From assembly GCA_025403435.1 (NCBI GenBank), contig CM046353.1:24712259-24776258 (forward strand): 64,000 nt of DNA, in the 5' to 3' direction. Positions within the stretch are counted from its first letter, which is position 1, and each line of letters starts with the position of its first letter. The position numbers and the translations under genes were made by a program. The notes beneath the pieces were generated by a model, which did not search any database, was not told the DNA's origin, and saw only the letters and a list, made by a program, of their open reading frames with translations. This DNA comes from Artocarpus heterophyllus. Lineage: Eukaryota > Streptophyta > Magnoliopsida > Rosales > Moraceae. This document shows positions 44,350-54,572 of the stretch, piece after piece.

Positions 44350-45151
44350 TGATGCAAGCAATGGAGCTGCACAAGTTAGGAGCCATGTTTGTGATCCCTT
44401 ATGCCGTTCAAGTGGTCCAATCATGAGGTCTAAGGCCAAGCGATTCAAGGAGGCATTGAACGGGCTCATTCAACAAGTTTGCGATGTGTCACATAAATCG
44501 AGCCCCGGCATAGGCCCAAGTCAATCTCAAGAGAGCCTAGTCACAATGATTAAGGTTCTAGAAGATTCACATTGATGATGTGCACGATTCCAGTAAATTA
44601 TAGGGCAGATTTGTAATTTCAGGAAACCTTCCTATTTTGGATCGACACGTAGGTGCCATGTCATCAAGTTTGAGCCTCGTCATCAATTTACTTTCCTGGT
44701 GTAATTTTCGTATTCTCTTAGTTCTCAATTTCGGTTTTGTTAGGCATAAACGCAAACCTGGATATTTTCCCTTTTTCTAGATTAGGTTAGGCACATTTTA
44801 AGGGATAAGATTAGCAACTTTCCTTTTGTGTTATTTTAGGGCTTAATTTCGCATGGGAAAGCACCAATTAAGGATCTTCTAAGTCAACCTTCTCTTAGGG
44901 ATTCTTTGGGCTGAAAATCGTTCCCATATAATTGTAAACACTTTGTTATTTTGGCAATTAATCAATCAAATCATATTCACGAATTTTGTTAGGCCTTTCT
45001 TGCGTTCTTCTTGTTTTCTTGAGAAGACTCTTTGAACTTATCAAGTTTAATCTTGTGGCATTCAACAAACTGACTTATCCTCTAGGGTTTTTATGTGTTC
45101 TTGAAATTCTAGGTGTGGCATCTTCCTATCTGTGGTTCTTGGTTCGTTAAC
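44350..45151 (+). mobile_element. Fam4 CRM LTR, 3'-truncated
   Basis: It starts TGATGCAAGCAATGG and encodes a CR motif ([24 protein letters not shown]) that ends with TGA at about 44573, just as in Fam1, Fam2, Fam3 and Fam5. TATA-like CATATAATTG at 44925. It stops at GGTTCTTGGTTCGT, short of the LTR end seen in inverted form at 45152. It directly abuts the inverted tandem array on its left. Confidence 0.75.
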
Positions 45152-45438
45152 TGATATGAACCCCGTCGACTAACGCGACAAGACCTGACACCAAATCTAG
45201 AATTTGAACCCTTAATCCCTTAAGACACAGGTTTGTTGAGCCTTGACCCGTAATCTAGTGAGACACGAACCAAGAACCTAGATGATAAGTCAGTTTGTTG
45301 AACGCCACAAGATTAATCTTGATAAGTTCAAAGAGTCTTCTCAAGAAAATAAGAAGAATGCAACAAAAACCTCACAAAATTTGTGAATATTGATATGATT
45401 GATCTTCAAGAACTTGTTTTGGAGTCAATGGTACAAGT
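45152..45438 (-). mobile_element. Fam4 LTR end (inverted) joined to a protease stub of E9
   Basis: From 45152 the plus strand reads TGATATGAACCCCG, an LTR 3' terminus on the minus strand. Up to about 45404 it mirrors the preceding LTR (for example AAGAGTCTTCTCAAGAAAA opposite TTTTCTTGAGAAGACTCTT), forming an imperfect palindrome. From 45405 to 45438 it matches the protease-end codons (CCTGTTTTGGTGTTAA-like) that continue at 52274 after E5. E9 thus lost pol and most of its 3' LTR. Confidence 0.7.
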
Positions 45439-46227
45439 TGATGGAGACTTAGGGAGCTCAAATGCATGGAAGGTGATTCACCCAATACAAATTCCTGTTG
45501 GACCAATCACAAGAGCCCGAGCTAAGAAATTCAAGGAAGCACTAAATGGGCTGATTCACGAAATCTAGAATCAAGAAAATTTGTGCAAGCCCATTGACCC
45601 AAGCCCACGTCAACCACAACGGTGCGTCAATTTGATTCAAGTTCTAGAAGAATCCGGCTGAGTCAAGCCTGATTGAAATCAGCTCAAATTTTGCAAGATC
45701 AAGTCAATGGAAGACTTTCGGAAACCTTCCCATTTTGGCACACACGCGGCTAATCATTTATGCAAATTGTTGACGAGGATTAATTGCACTTTCCTTTTAT
45801 TGTTGGGCGTGTAAATGGCTGAAAATCAGCCATTAAGACTTTCCTTTCTTTTGGTTTTTATTTTAGGCTTAGTAATTATGTTTGAATTTGTCAACTTTTC
45901 TTTTTGGGCAACACTTCGTAATTTTGGCCTATAAATAGGCGTTCCCAAGGTTAATGGAGAATCAATGAATGTTTATTTTCTGAGAGAAATAATTCTTTCT
46001 TTGGTTCTTTGACGAACTACACGAACTCTTCGGATCAATCCGAGCATTCAAACCTGACTTATCAATCAAGCTTCCATCCTTGATTGTGGCGTCTTCGATA
46101 TACCAAGGTTCTTGCTTCGATATAAGCAATGGGTCACGGTGACTTCCATCCAAATCTGAGTAGAAACGGTCTTGGTTCCTTCTTATTGATAACGGGTTTC
46201 GTCAGTATATTGGCGAGGTTCTTATCA
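45439..46227 (+). repeat. E5 5' LTR (Fam2)
   Basis: It runs TGATGGAGACTTAGG to GGTTCTTATCA, with TATAAATA at 45930-45937. The CR-motif frame at its start is interrupted by a TAG near 45567 where the 3' LTR has TGG. This does not matter for a 5' LTR because it is not translated there. Confidence 0.93.
45930..45937 (+). promoter_or_regulatory. TATA box of the E5 5' LTR
   Basis: TATAAATA in TTTGGCCTATAAATAGGCG, the same context as in E3. It would start the E5 transcript. Confidence 0.65.
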
Positions 46228-46966
46228 TTTGGTATCAGTAACCTCGGTTCTAGCCTCAGGTTTGTCTATCCTTATTTGTTTTTGAATTCTAATTTATTAC
46301 TTAGGTTCTATTCCGTTCAAAAAAAAAAAGTTGGTTAGTTTGGTTTCAGGTAACTAGTATCTTGGGTTTCAAGTTTAGGTGGTAGTTTCCTGTTTTGTGT
46401 TTCTTGATTTATTATTCTTGTTCTTGTCGAATTTCACCAAAAAAAAAAAAAGAAGAAGAAAAGAAAAGAAAAGAAAAACAAAAAGAAAAGAAAAGAAAAA
46501 TCAAGAGGATCAAAAAAAAAAAAAAGTCTGGAAATCCTCCTTAAAATTTTGTTTTCTTTCCATTATTTGAGTGTCCAGGTGTCCAAATTTGACCTCACCT
46601 CATAGTGCAAAAATTTGCTTCATTCTGAACTGCGTATCAAAATGTGTTGCTAAATTTGTTGCCGGATAGATTTTATCATTGTTTGTGCAATTCCAAAAGA
46701 ACTGAAAGAGAGAATAAGTAAGTTAAAAAAAAAAAAGGCAAGAGTGGTGAGAACATTCGAGGGTAAAAGCCAATTATTCGAGTGAAACACGAGTGAACTA
46801 AGTGACCAAGTGAAAGAGTGAAACATGTGAGGGAGAGAAGTAAGGTCCTTTATTATCTAACGTTGTTTTGCAGGCTAAAAAAAAAAAAAAGAATCTGAAT
46901 CAAGAAAGAGAAGCTGAAGATGATCTTCCACAACAAAACGTTCCCAATCTTCAGTTGCAAGCATTA
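46228..46966 (+). other. E5 leader: PBS, purine tract, GAGTG-rich segment
   Basis: The PBS TTTGGTATCAGTAACC (46228 on) is like TGGTATCAGAGC with changes after TCAG. A purine tract of GAAAAGAAAAG type lies at 46438-46525. A GAGTG-rich segment lies at 46760-46830, before TTGTTTTGCAGG and a poly(A) run at 46874-46890. No coding feature until gag. Confidence 0.75.
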
Positions 46967-48874
46967 ATGAGGCAAATGGAACGGCTGTTGACGCAAGCGT
47001 TAGAGCCCATTCATGAGAGATTAGATGAGGTTGATGCTAGAACACGCAATAGGCAGCCACAAAACATACAAAATAGGCGGAGGGGTGGATGTGATCATTC
47101 GAAGGAAGATGAATTAGAAGAGTTGGCGGAACCATCAATAAATAGGGGCAGATTTAGGCATGGAAATGGGAATAGAGAAGCTAGGAACCGGGAAGACAAT
47201 AATATGGGAGGTATTAAAATGAAGATTCTGCCATTCCAAGGGAAAAATGACCCCGGAGCTTACCTAGAGTGGGAGAAGAAAGTGGAGCTAGTGTTTGATT
47301 GCCATAACTATTCACAGTTAAAGAAAGTTAAGCTTGCTGCAATTGAGTTCTCTGTTTATGCGGTTGTATGGTGGGATCAGTTGGTAATGAATAGGCGACG
47401 GAACCGAGAACATCCGATTGAGACATGGGTGGAGATGAAAACGGTGATGAGAAAGCGATTTGTACCCAGCCATTACTACCGGGAATTGTACAAAAGGTTG
47501 CAAGGACTTAGACAAGGAAACAAGAGTGTGGAGGAATATTATCAAGAAATGGAAATAGCCATGATACGAGCCAATGTTGAAGAAGATCGAGAAGCAACCA
47601 TGGCAAGAGTTTTGCAAGGGCTAAATTCGGATATTCAAGATAGGGTGGAGATGCAACACTATGTAGAGTTAGAAGACATGTTGCACATGGCCGTCACAGT
47701 AGAGCGCCAGCTCAAGAGGAGGGGTAGCTCACGTGTGAATGTTAGTTCGGCACCTTCTTCATGGAAGCCGAATTATGGGAAGAGAGAAGAGAAATCGGTC
47801 GCTAGGCCAAAGTTCGAGCCAAAACCAGCCACAGCTAGCCCTTCAAACCAAGGTAAACATGATTCATCCAGTTCTCAAAACCGTGATATTAAATGTTTCA
47901 AATGCCAAGGCAGGGGTCACATCTCAAGCCAATGTCCGAGCAAAAGGGTGATGGTGTTACGGGACGACGGAGAGGTTGTTACAGATGACGAATCGGACGA
48001 GGACTCCATGCCACCATTGGAGGACATGGATGAGGAGGAGTATGCTGTCCAAGGTGAATTGTTGGTCACTCGACGAGCCCTTAGTGTGCAAGCCAAAGAG
48101 GAAGAAGAAGAGCAACATGAGAACATTTTTCATACTAGGTGCCACGTGCAGAACAAGGTATGTAGTGTGATAATAGATGGAGGAAGTTGTACGAACGTTG
48201 CTAGCACTACTATGGTTGACAAATTAGGGCTGCCAACGACCAAACATCCTCGACCTTACAAGTTGCAATGGTTGAATAATAGTGGTGAAGTGAAGGTAAC
48301 TAAACAGGCATTAATTTCGTTTCGTATTGGTAGATACGAAGATGACGTTTTGTGCGATGTAGTTCCAATGGAAGCCGGACACTTGTTACTAGGTCGACCA
48401 TGGCAATTTGATCGTAGAGTCAAACATGATGGCTACACCAACAAATATTCTCTTGTGCATAACCAGAGAACATTCACTCTTGTGCCAATGACACCAAAAC
48501 AGGTTCATGAAGATCAAGTTTGGTTACAAAAGGAGAGTGAACAAAAAGGAGAGAATGAGAAAAAAAGAGAGAAAGGGAGTGAAAATAATGAGTGTTGGAG
48601 TGCAGAGAGAGAGTTCGGCCAGAGAGGGAAAAAAGATAGAGGGGCCGAGAAAAGGGAGAGAAAAGGAGAGAACATTGAGAGAGCCAGTACAAAAGAAGAT
48701 TTGGCCAATGAGGTAAAAATAGAGAGAAAAACAAACTTTTATGCAAGAGAGAGTGATGTGAGAAGAGCTTTGTTTTCTAATCAGCCAATGATTTTACTCA
48801 TGTACAAGGAGGCATTATTAAACACTAACAATCTTGATTCCACCTTGCATAGTTCTGTTGTTTCTCTTTTGTAG
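46967..48874 (+). CDS. E5 gag, protease and linker
   Basis: The open frame begins at 46868 but has no ATG there; the first in-frame ATG is at 46967 (MRQMERLLTQALEP). Using the frame from 46868, gag core blocks lie at about residues 130-250 (AYLEWEKKVELVF, WWDQLV, SVEEYYQEMEI). The zinc knuckle is at 343-356 (CFKCQGRGHISSQC) and the protease IIDGGSCTNVAS begins near 435. LLGRPWQFDRRVKHDG follows, then a K, E and R-rich linker and [23 protein letters not shown]. It ends with TAG 48872-48874 exactly at the LLQ-EYED junction before RT, where E3 has CAG. The protein is otherwise intact: particle formation and polyprotein cleavage. Confidence 0.9.
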   Translation: MRQMERLLTQALEPIHERLDEVDARTRNRQPQNIQNRRRGGCDHSKEDELEELAEPSINRGRFRHGNGNREARNREDNNMGGIKMKILPFQGKNDPGAYLEWEKKVELVFDCHNYSQLKKVKLAAIEFSVYAVVWWDQLVMNRRRNREHPIETWVEMKTVMRKRFVPSHYYRELYKRLQGLRQGNKSVEEYYQEMEIAMIRANVEEDREATMARVLQGLNSDIQDRVEMQHYVELEDMLHMAVTVERQLKRRGSSRVNVSSAPSSWKPNYGKREEKSVARPKFEPKPATASPSNQGKHDSSSSQNRDIKCFKCQGRGHISSQCPSKRVMVLRDDGEVVTDDESDEDSMPPLEDMDEEEYAVQGELLVTRRALSVQAKEEEEEQHENIFHTRCHVQNKVCSVIIDGGSCTNVASTTMVDKLGLPTTKHPRPYKLQWLNNSGEVKVTKQALISFRIGRYEDDVLCDVVPMEAGHLLLGRPWQFDRRVKHDGYTNKYSLVHNQRTFTLVPMTPKQVHEDQVWLQKESEQKGENEKKREKGSENNECWSAEREFGQRGKKDRGAEKRERKGENIERASTKEDLANEVKIERKTNFYARESDVRRALFSNQPMILLMYKEALLNTNNLDSTLHSSVVSLL

Positions 48875-49918
48875 GAATATGAGGATATCTTTCCTAAGGA
48901 AACACTGCAAGGTTTACCTCCAATCCGTGGGATTGAACATCAAATCGACTTTATACCTGGAGCTACAATCCCAAACCGACCAGCCTATAGGAGTAATCCC
49001 GAGGAGACAAAGGAACTCCAACAGCAGGTAAGTGAGTTGATGGAGAAGGGACACGTGAGAGAAAGCATGTGCCCGTGCGCTGTACCAGTTTTACTTGTGC
49101 CTAAGAAAGATGGGACTTGGAGGATGTGCGTTGATTGTCGAGCCATCAACAACATCACGGTAAAGTATCGACATCCCATTCCTCGCTTGGATGACATGTT
49201 AGATGAATTGCATGGTGCTTGTGTGTTTTCTAAAATTGATCTGAAAAGTCGATATCGTCAAATTCGCATGAAAGAGGGAGACGAGTGGAAGACTGCTTTC
49301 AAAACAAAATAAGGCTTGTATGAGTGGTTGGTAATGCCTTTTGGTTTAACCAATGTGCCTAGCACATTTATGCGTTTAATGAACCATGTTTTGCGAGCTT
49401 TTATTGGGAAATTTGTCATTGTTTATTTTGATGATATCCTTATCTATAGCAGCAATTTGGATGATCATATTGAACATTTGAAACTTGTTTTAGATGTTTT
49501 ACGGAAGGAAAAGTTGTATGCTAATCTTAAGAAGTGTACCTTTTGCACGGATAAGCTTGTTTTTCTTGGTTTTGTTGTTAGTGCTCAAGGTATACATGTT
49601 GACGAAGAAAAGGTTAGGGCTATCCAAGAATGGCCAAGTCCCATAAGCATTGGAGAAGTACGGAGTTTTCATGGACTTGCCAGCTTTTACCGGCGGTTTG
49701 TAAGGGATTTCAATACTTTGGCTGCACCACTCATAGAAGTAATCAAGAAGAATGTTGGGTTCAAGTGCGGAGAAGAACAAGAGAAGGCGTTTCAGCTTAT
49801 TAAGCATAAGCTTACTCATGCTCCTTTACTTGCTTTACCTGATTTTTCTAAAACATTTGACATTGAATTTGATGCTTCTGGTGTAGGTATATGTGCCGTG
49901 CTAATGCAAGGAGGATGA
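48875..49918 (+). pseudogene. E5 reverse transcriptase and start of RNase H
   Basis: In frame with gag-[33 protein letters not shown] (Gly of KSGYHQ changed), a TAA at 49310 in place of the Gln codon of [23 protein letters not shown], catalytic [20 protein letters not shown] and [13 protein letters not shown]. RNase H starts with a changed catalytic block ([11 protein letters not shown], with the preceding Cys replaced by Phe). It stops at TGA 49916, where related copies suggest an Arg codon. Confidence 0.9.
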
Positions 49919-51445
49919 CCAATCACGTATTTCAGTGAAAAATTAAGTGGGTCAACACTAAATTACCCGACTTATGAAAAGGAGTTGTACGCGTTGGTTC
50001 GAGCATTAAAGACTTGGCAACACTACCTATGGCCCAAGGAATTCGTGATTCACACTGATCACGAGTCATTGAAACATCTGAAGGGACAACAAAAGTTGAA
50101 CAAGAGGCATGCCCGCTGGGTGGAATTCATCGAGACATTTCCTTATGTCATTCGATACAAGCAAGGTAAGGAGAATGTTGTTGCGGATGCACTTTCTCGC
50201 AGGTACGCATTACTTTCTATCCTCGACGCTAACCTGCTTGGTTTTGAGCATATTAAGGATTTATACCCTTTAGACCAAGATTTTATTGAGGAGTATCGAG
50301 CTTGTGAGAAAAACGCTATGGGTAAATTTTATAGGCATGTTGGATTTTTGTTTCGGGAGAATAAGCTTTGTGTGCCTAATTGTTCTTTGAGAGATTTGTT
50401 AGTGAGGGAATCACATGGTGGCGGATTGATGTGGCATTTTGGAATTGCTAAAACTTTAGCTGTTTTGCAGGAACACTTCTTTTGGCCACACATGAAAAGG
50501 GATGTTGAAGGGATATGTAGTAGATGTATCACGTGCAGGCAAGCTAAATCGAGAGCACAACCCCATGGTTTATACACACCTTTGCCAATTCCTAGTGAGC
50601 CTTGGACTGATATTTCAATGGACTTTGTGTTAGGTTTACCTAGGACCAAACGTGGGAAGGATAGTGTGTTTGTGGTTGTAGATCGGTTTTCTAAGATGAC
50701 ACATTTTATTCCCTGTCATAAAACTGATGATGCATCGCATGTTGTTGAATTGTTCTTTAGGGAGATTGTGAGGATACATGGCATGCCTAGGACAATTGTT
50801 TCAGATAGAGATGCTAAGTTCTTGAGCTACTTTTGGAAGACTTTGTGGAGTAAGTTAGGTACTAAGCTGTTGTTTTCTACTACTTGCCACCCACAAACTG
50901 ATGGTCAAACTGAGGTAGTAAATAGGACTTTGTCAACCTTATTAAGAGCAATCATCAGTAAGAACATTAAATCATGGGAAGACTGTTTACCGCATGTTGA
51001 GTTTGCATATAATCGCTCTGTCCATTCTGCTACTAAGTATTCACCTTTTGAAATTGTTTATGGTCTTAATCCTTTATCACCACTGGATTTATCACCACTA
51101 CCTATTTCTGAGTGTGTTAATTTAGATGGCAAAAGGAAGGCTGACTTTGTTAAACAGATTCATGAGAAAGCAAGACTCAACATTGAGCGAAGAACAGAAC
51201 AATATGCAAAGCAAGCCAACAAGGGGCGACACAAGCTGATTTTTGAACCTGGAGACTGGGTGTGGTTGCACTTTAGAAAGGAGCGTTTCCCAGAACAAAG
51301 AAAGTCAAAGTTGTTACCACGGGGAGATGGTCCATTTCAAGTCCTTGAAAGAATTAATGACAATGCTTACAAGTTGGATTTGCAAGGTGAGTATAATGTA
51401 AGTGCTACCTTCAATGTTTCTTATTTGAGTCCTTTTGATGCATAG
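49919..51445 (+). pseudogene. E5 RNase H and integrase
   Basis: The 486-codon open part starts at 49985. RNase H has [10 protein letters not shown] and DALSRR. The integrase zinc domain is [13 protein letters not shown]...CSRCITC with both His and both outer Cys kept. The core has [20 protein letters not shown] and [12 protein letters not shown] (D, D35, E intact). The GPF module and [10 protein letters not shown] follow, then TAG at 51443 (GAG in E3), which cuts off the CR motif. Integrase core residues all look present. Confidence 0.9.
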
Positions 51446-51707
51446 TCTGATTTGAGGACAAATCCTTTTCAAGAGGAGGGGAATGATGGAGACTTAGGGA
51501 GCTCAAATGCATGGAAGGTGGTTGACCCAATACAAATTCCTGTTGGACCAGTCACAAGAGCCCGAGCTAAGAAAATTCAAGGAAGCACTAAATGGGCTGA
51601 TTCACGAAATCTGGAATCAAGAAAATTTGTGCAAGCCCATTGACCCAGGCCCACGTCAACCACAACGGTGCGTCAATTTGATCCAAGTTCTAGAAGAATC
51701 TGGATGA
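51446..51707 (+). pseudogene. E5 CR-motif tail, frameshifted, within the 3' LTR
   Basis: The frame continues after the TAG as [17 protein letters not shown] and [10 protein letters not shown], then an extra A near 51573 shifts it; the remaining [16 protein letters not shown] codons are in another frame that ends at 51705. The CR motif is thought to guide CRM integration into centromeric chromatin, so E5 would lack this function twice over. Confidence 0.85.
51471..51483 (+). promoter_or_regulatory. Polypurine tract, E5
   Basis: AAGAGGAGGGGAA directly before the 3' LTR start, identical to that of E3 and E6. Confidence 0.88.
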
Positions 51708-52273
51708 GTCAAGCCTGATTGAAATCAGCTCAAATTTTGCAAGATCAAGTCAATGGAAGACTTTCAGAAACCTTCCCATTTTGGTACACACGCGGCTAAT
51801 CATTTATGCAAATTGTTGACGAGGATTAATTGCACTTTCCTTTTATTGTTGGGCGTGTAAATGGCTGAAAATCAGCCATTAAGACTTTCCTTTCTTTTGG
51901 TTTTTATTTTAGGCTTAGTAATTATGTTTGAATTTGTCAACTTTTCTTTTTGGGCAACACTTCGTAATTTTGGCCTATAAATAGGTGTTCCCAAGGTTAA
52001 TGGAGAATCAATGAATGTTTATTTTCTGAGAGAAATAATTCTTTCTTTGGTTCTTTGACGAACTACACGAACTCTTCGGATCAATCCGAGCATTCAAACC
52101 TGACTTATCAATCAAGCTTCCACCCTTGATTGTGGCGTCTTCGATATACCAAGGTTCTTGCTTCGATATAAACAACGGGTCACGGTGACTTCCATCCAAA
52201 TCTGAGTAGAAATGGTCTTGGTTCCTTCTTATTGATAATGGGTTTCGTCAGTATATTGGCGAGGTTCTTATCA
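51484..52273 (+). repeat. E5 3' LTR (Fam2)
   Basis: Pair of 45439-46227. It is followed by CAAGT and then by the interrupted E9 sequence. Most differences between the pair are C/T or G/A transitions. Confidence 0.93.
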
Positions 52274-53098
52274 CAAGTGACATTGGCTGTTTATTCATGG
52301 CAAAAGAGTACCTATTGGTGAAACCATCATGTGTGGTTCATCGATCGAACTGCCACGGTCTTCCCAACAAGAGGTGACATGTATGAATGGGCACAACATC
52401 ACAAAGCACCTTCTCCTCATACTTTCCAATAGAAAACACCACCATCACCTGTTTAGTAACCTTGATCTCACCACAATCATTCAGCCATTGAAGCCGGTAT
52501 GGCCTTGGATGCTTCAAGGTAGGTAACGCCAATTTCTGCACTAACTTGGTGCTTGCCACATTAGTGCTACTTCCTCCATCTATTATCACACTACAAACCT
52601 TGTTATTCACAAAACACCGTGTGTGAAACAAATTGTCTTGATGATTATTCTCTTCTTCTTTAGCCTGTGCACTGAGAGCTCGTCTTGCCACTAATGACTC
52701 TCCAACTACAGCGCACTCCCCTTCATATGCATCTTTGAGAGGTGGCATGTCATCTACTTCTTCTTCTTCATCATCCTCTAAAACAATCACTTCTTGAGCT
52801 ATAATCACCATTACTCTCTTGTTTGGACATTCGCGAGATATGTGATCCCTGCCTTGACATTTAAAGCACTTAATGTCACGACTTTTTGAGGTAGAAAATT
52901 CAGTGTTACCTTGCTTAGGTGCAGCAACTTGTTTGGCATCCTTAGAGGGCTGGGTCTTTCGCTTGTTTGCTGGAAATTAATCCCGTTTAGGGGTTGGTCT
53001 CCATGTGTTTGAGGTAGCCATGCTAGATCCCCTCCTAGCCATGTTTCTTTGTTTCAACTGCTACTCCACTTTGATGGCTTGGTGCACCATATCTGTCA
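52274..53098 (-). pseudogene. E9: minus-strand CRM gag-protease remnant (third gag type)
   Basis: Reading leftwards from 53098: the gag C-terminal part, the zinc knuckle CFKCQGRDHISREC (about 52870-52825, with Asp in place of the usual Gly before His), an acidic stretch EDDEEEEVDDMPPL, the protease IIDGGSSTNVAS and HLLLGRPWQFDR. One 157-codon frame is open (52811-52338). The protein differs clearly from both Fam1 and Fam2 gag. It continues at 45405-45438 beyond E5 and is probably linked with the Fam4 LTR. The N-terminal gag is cut at 53098 by another LTR-like fragment. Confidence 0.83.
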
Positions 53099-53342
53099 TG
53101 TAACGCCCCAAAATTGATAAAGTGATAATAGAATTTAAAATGGTGGATTAGTGTGCCATAATAAATATTTTAAACTTAATTTAATCATTTGGTGAAATTT
53201 TGAATTTAAAGTTGTTTTTATTATTTTAATGATTTCTAATTATTTCTAATTGTTTTAAATTGTTATTTTGAATTTTGAAACAAAACAATTTGTCAAATAC
53301 CAAGTATGTCCCATTTGAAAACGGTGTGCTGCACACGGTTTT
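53099..53342 (+). mobile_element. Fragment with Tekay/Del-like LTR start
   Basis: It begins TGTAACGCCCCAAAATTG, like the usual TGTAACACCC start of Tekay/Del-type LTRs, and is AT-rich. It ends abruptly at the Fam1 LTR of E6. No other part of such an element adjoins it, so it is a truncated LTR at best. Confidence 0.5.
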
Positions 53343-54196
53343 TGATGAGGACATCTTTAGCACAAGCAAGAGCACGTGGGATGACACATATTCAGATCCA
53401 ATAAAAGTTCCCATTGGTCCGGTTACGAGAGCTCGTGCGAAGAAGTTTAAACAAACGCTTATTGGGCTGATTCAAGCAACTTGGGCTCAAGCCATTGCAT
53501 GGAGGCCCATTGAGGGAATTGCATGTGACATCCAGACCAACAAATGCGTGATTCAATCTCTAGAAGGGATCGAGTAAATTCCATTTCAGTTACTTTCCCG
53601 TTTTGAGGCGACACGTGGCGAGAAGAATCAGCTATTTACCTTTTAATGTCTAGTTTCCTTTTTGCGTTTGTTTTATTTCTATTATTGTAAGGCTTTTAAG
53701 CCACTAAGGGAACTTTCCTTATTTGCTTTAGATTTGACGTTTGGTAATTGATTTGCCTGAAATTCCATGGACAATTAGGAGCTGAAAATTCACATAGGGG
53801 AACCCCTATATATTGTAACGAATTTCATTCAATGGGGTATAAGTTTTAACACACAATTTGAGGTTTAATTCTCTTTGGTTCCGAAGCGAACTATTCGAAC
53901 TTATCAGAAAATTCTGTGGCGTTCATAGACTTATCAATCAGTCCATCCATAGTTGATTGTGGCGTCCTCACGTACCAAGACTTATCAATCAGTCCATCCA
54001 TAGCTGATTGTGGCGTCCTCACATACCAAGACTTATCAATCAGTCCATCCATAGCTGATTGTGGCGTCCTCACATAGCAAGGTCTGTGCTTCTTGTTAGG
54101 CATCGGGTCGCGGTTCCATTCAAAACCGGTTAGGAATTTGATCTTGGAAACCAATTTTGGTTAGGGTCGCGTCAGTTCTTGGCGGGGTTCGTATCA
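53343..54196 (+). repeat. E6 5' LTR (Fam1) with three 51-bp repeats
   Basis: It runs TGATGAGGACATC to GGGTTCGTATCA. Three copies of the unit GACTTATCAATCAGTCCATC... lie at about 53928-54080. TATA at 53807-53814. The CR-motif frame is open to the stop at 53575. Confidence 0.93.
53807..53814 (+). promoter_or_regulatory. TATA box of the E6 5' LTR
   Basis: TATATATT in AACCCCTATATATTGTAACG, identical in position to the other Fam1 LTRs. Expected to start the E6 transcript. Confidence 0.6.
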
Positions 54197-54572
54197 TTTG
54201 GTATCAGAGCGAGGTTCTAATCAGGTTTTGCTTATCCGTTCTCTTAGTTTATGTTTGTTTCAGTTATTCGTGAGTTTTGATTTCCGTTAATCAAAGTCGC
54301 TTAAAAAAAAAAAAGATCCGAAAAGAAAAGAAAAATAAAGAAAAAAAAAAGGAAAAGAAGAAAAACAAGAGGATCCAAAAAAAAAGGCGAAAGTATTAGA
54401 GCATTAGAGTGGAAAAAGGCAAAGAGGCAAGAGCATTAGAGTGGACAAAAGCCGAAAGTATTGAGTGTAAACATGAGTGAAATTGAGTGAACCATTTCCC
54501 GAGTGAAATACGTAAGGGAGTGTGGTAAGGTCCTTTGTATTGTTTCTTATTTTGTTTTGCAAAAAAAAAAAA
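54197..54572 (+). other. E6 leader with PBS
   Basis: TTTGGTATCAGAGC (54197-54210) is the initiator tRNA-Met type primer binding site. A purine tract (54302-54385), GAGTG-rich segment (54409-54515) and the TTTTGC poly(A) run just before the gag ATG at 54573 follow. It is about 260 bp shorter than the leader at 59955. Confidence 0.8.

Larger units (their letters stand above)
45439..52273 (+). mobile_element. E5: full-length Fam2 CRM element, TSD CAAGT
   Basis: 6835 bp with LTRs 45439-46227 (789 bp) and 51484-52273 (790 bp), CAAGT on both sides (45434-45438 and 52274-52278), PBS and polypurine tract. The LTRs differ at roughly 16 sites. Gag to integrase is one reading frame, interrupted only by TAG 48872, TAA 49310, TGA 49916 and TAG 51443. 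It carries no insertions, so it is the best reference for Fam2 structure in this window. Confidence 0.94.
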
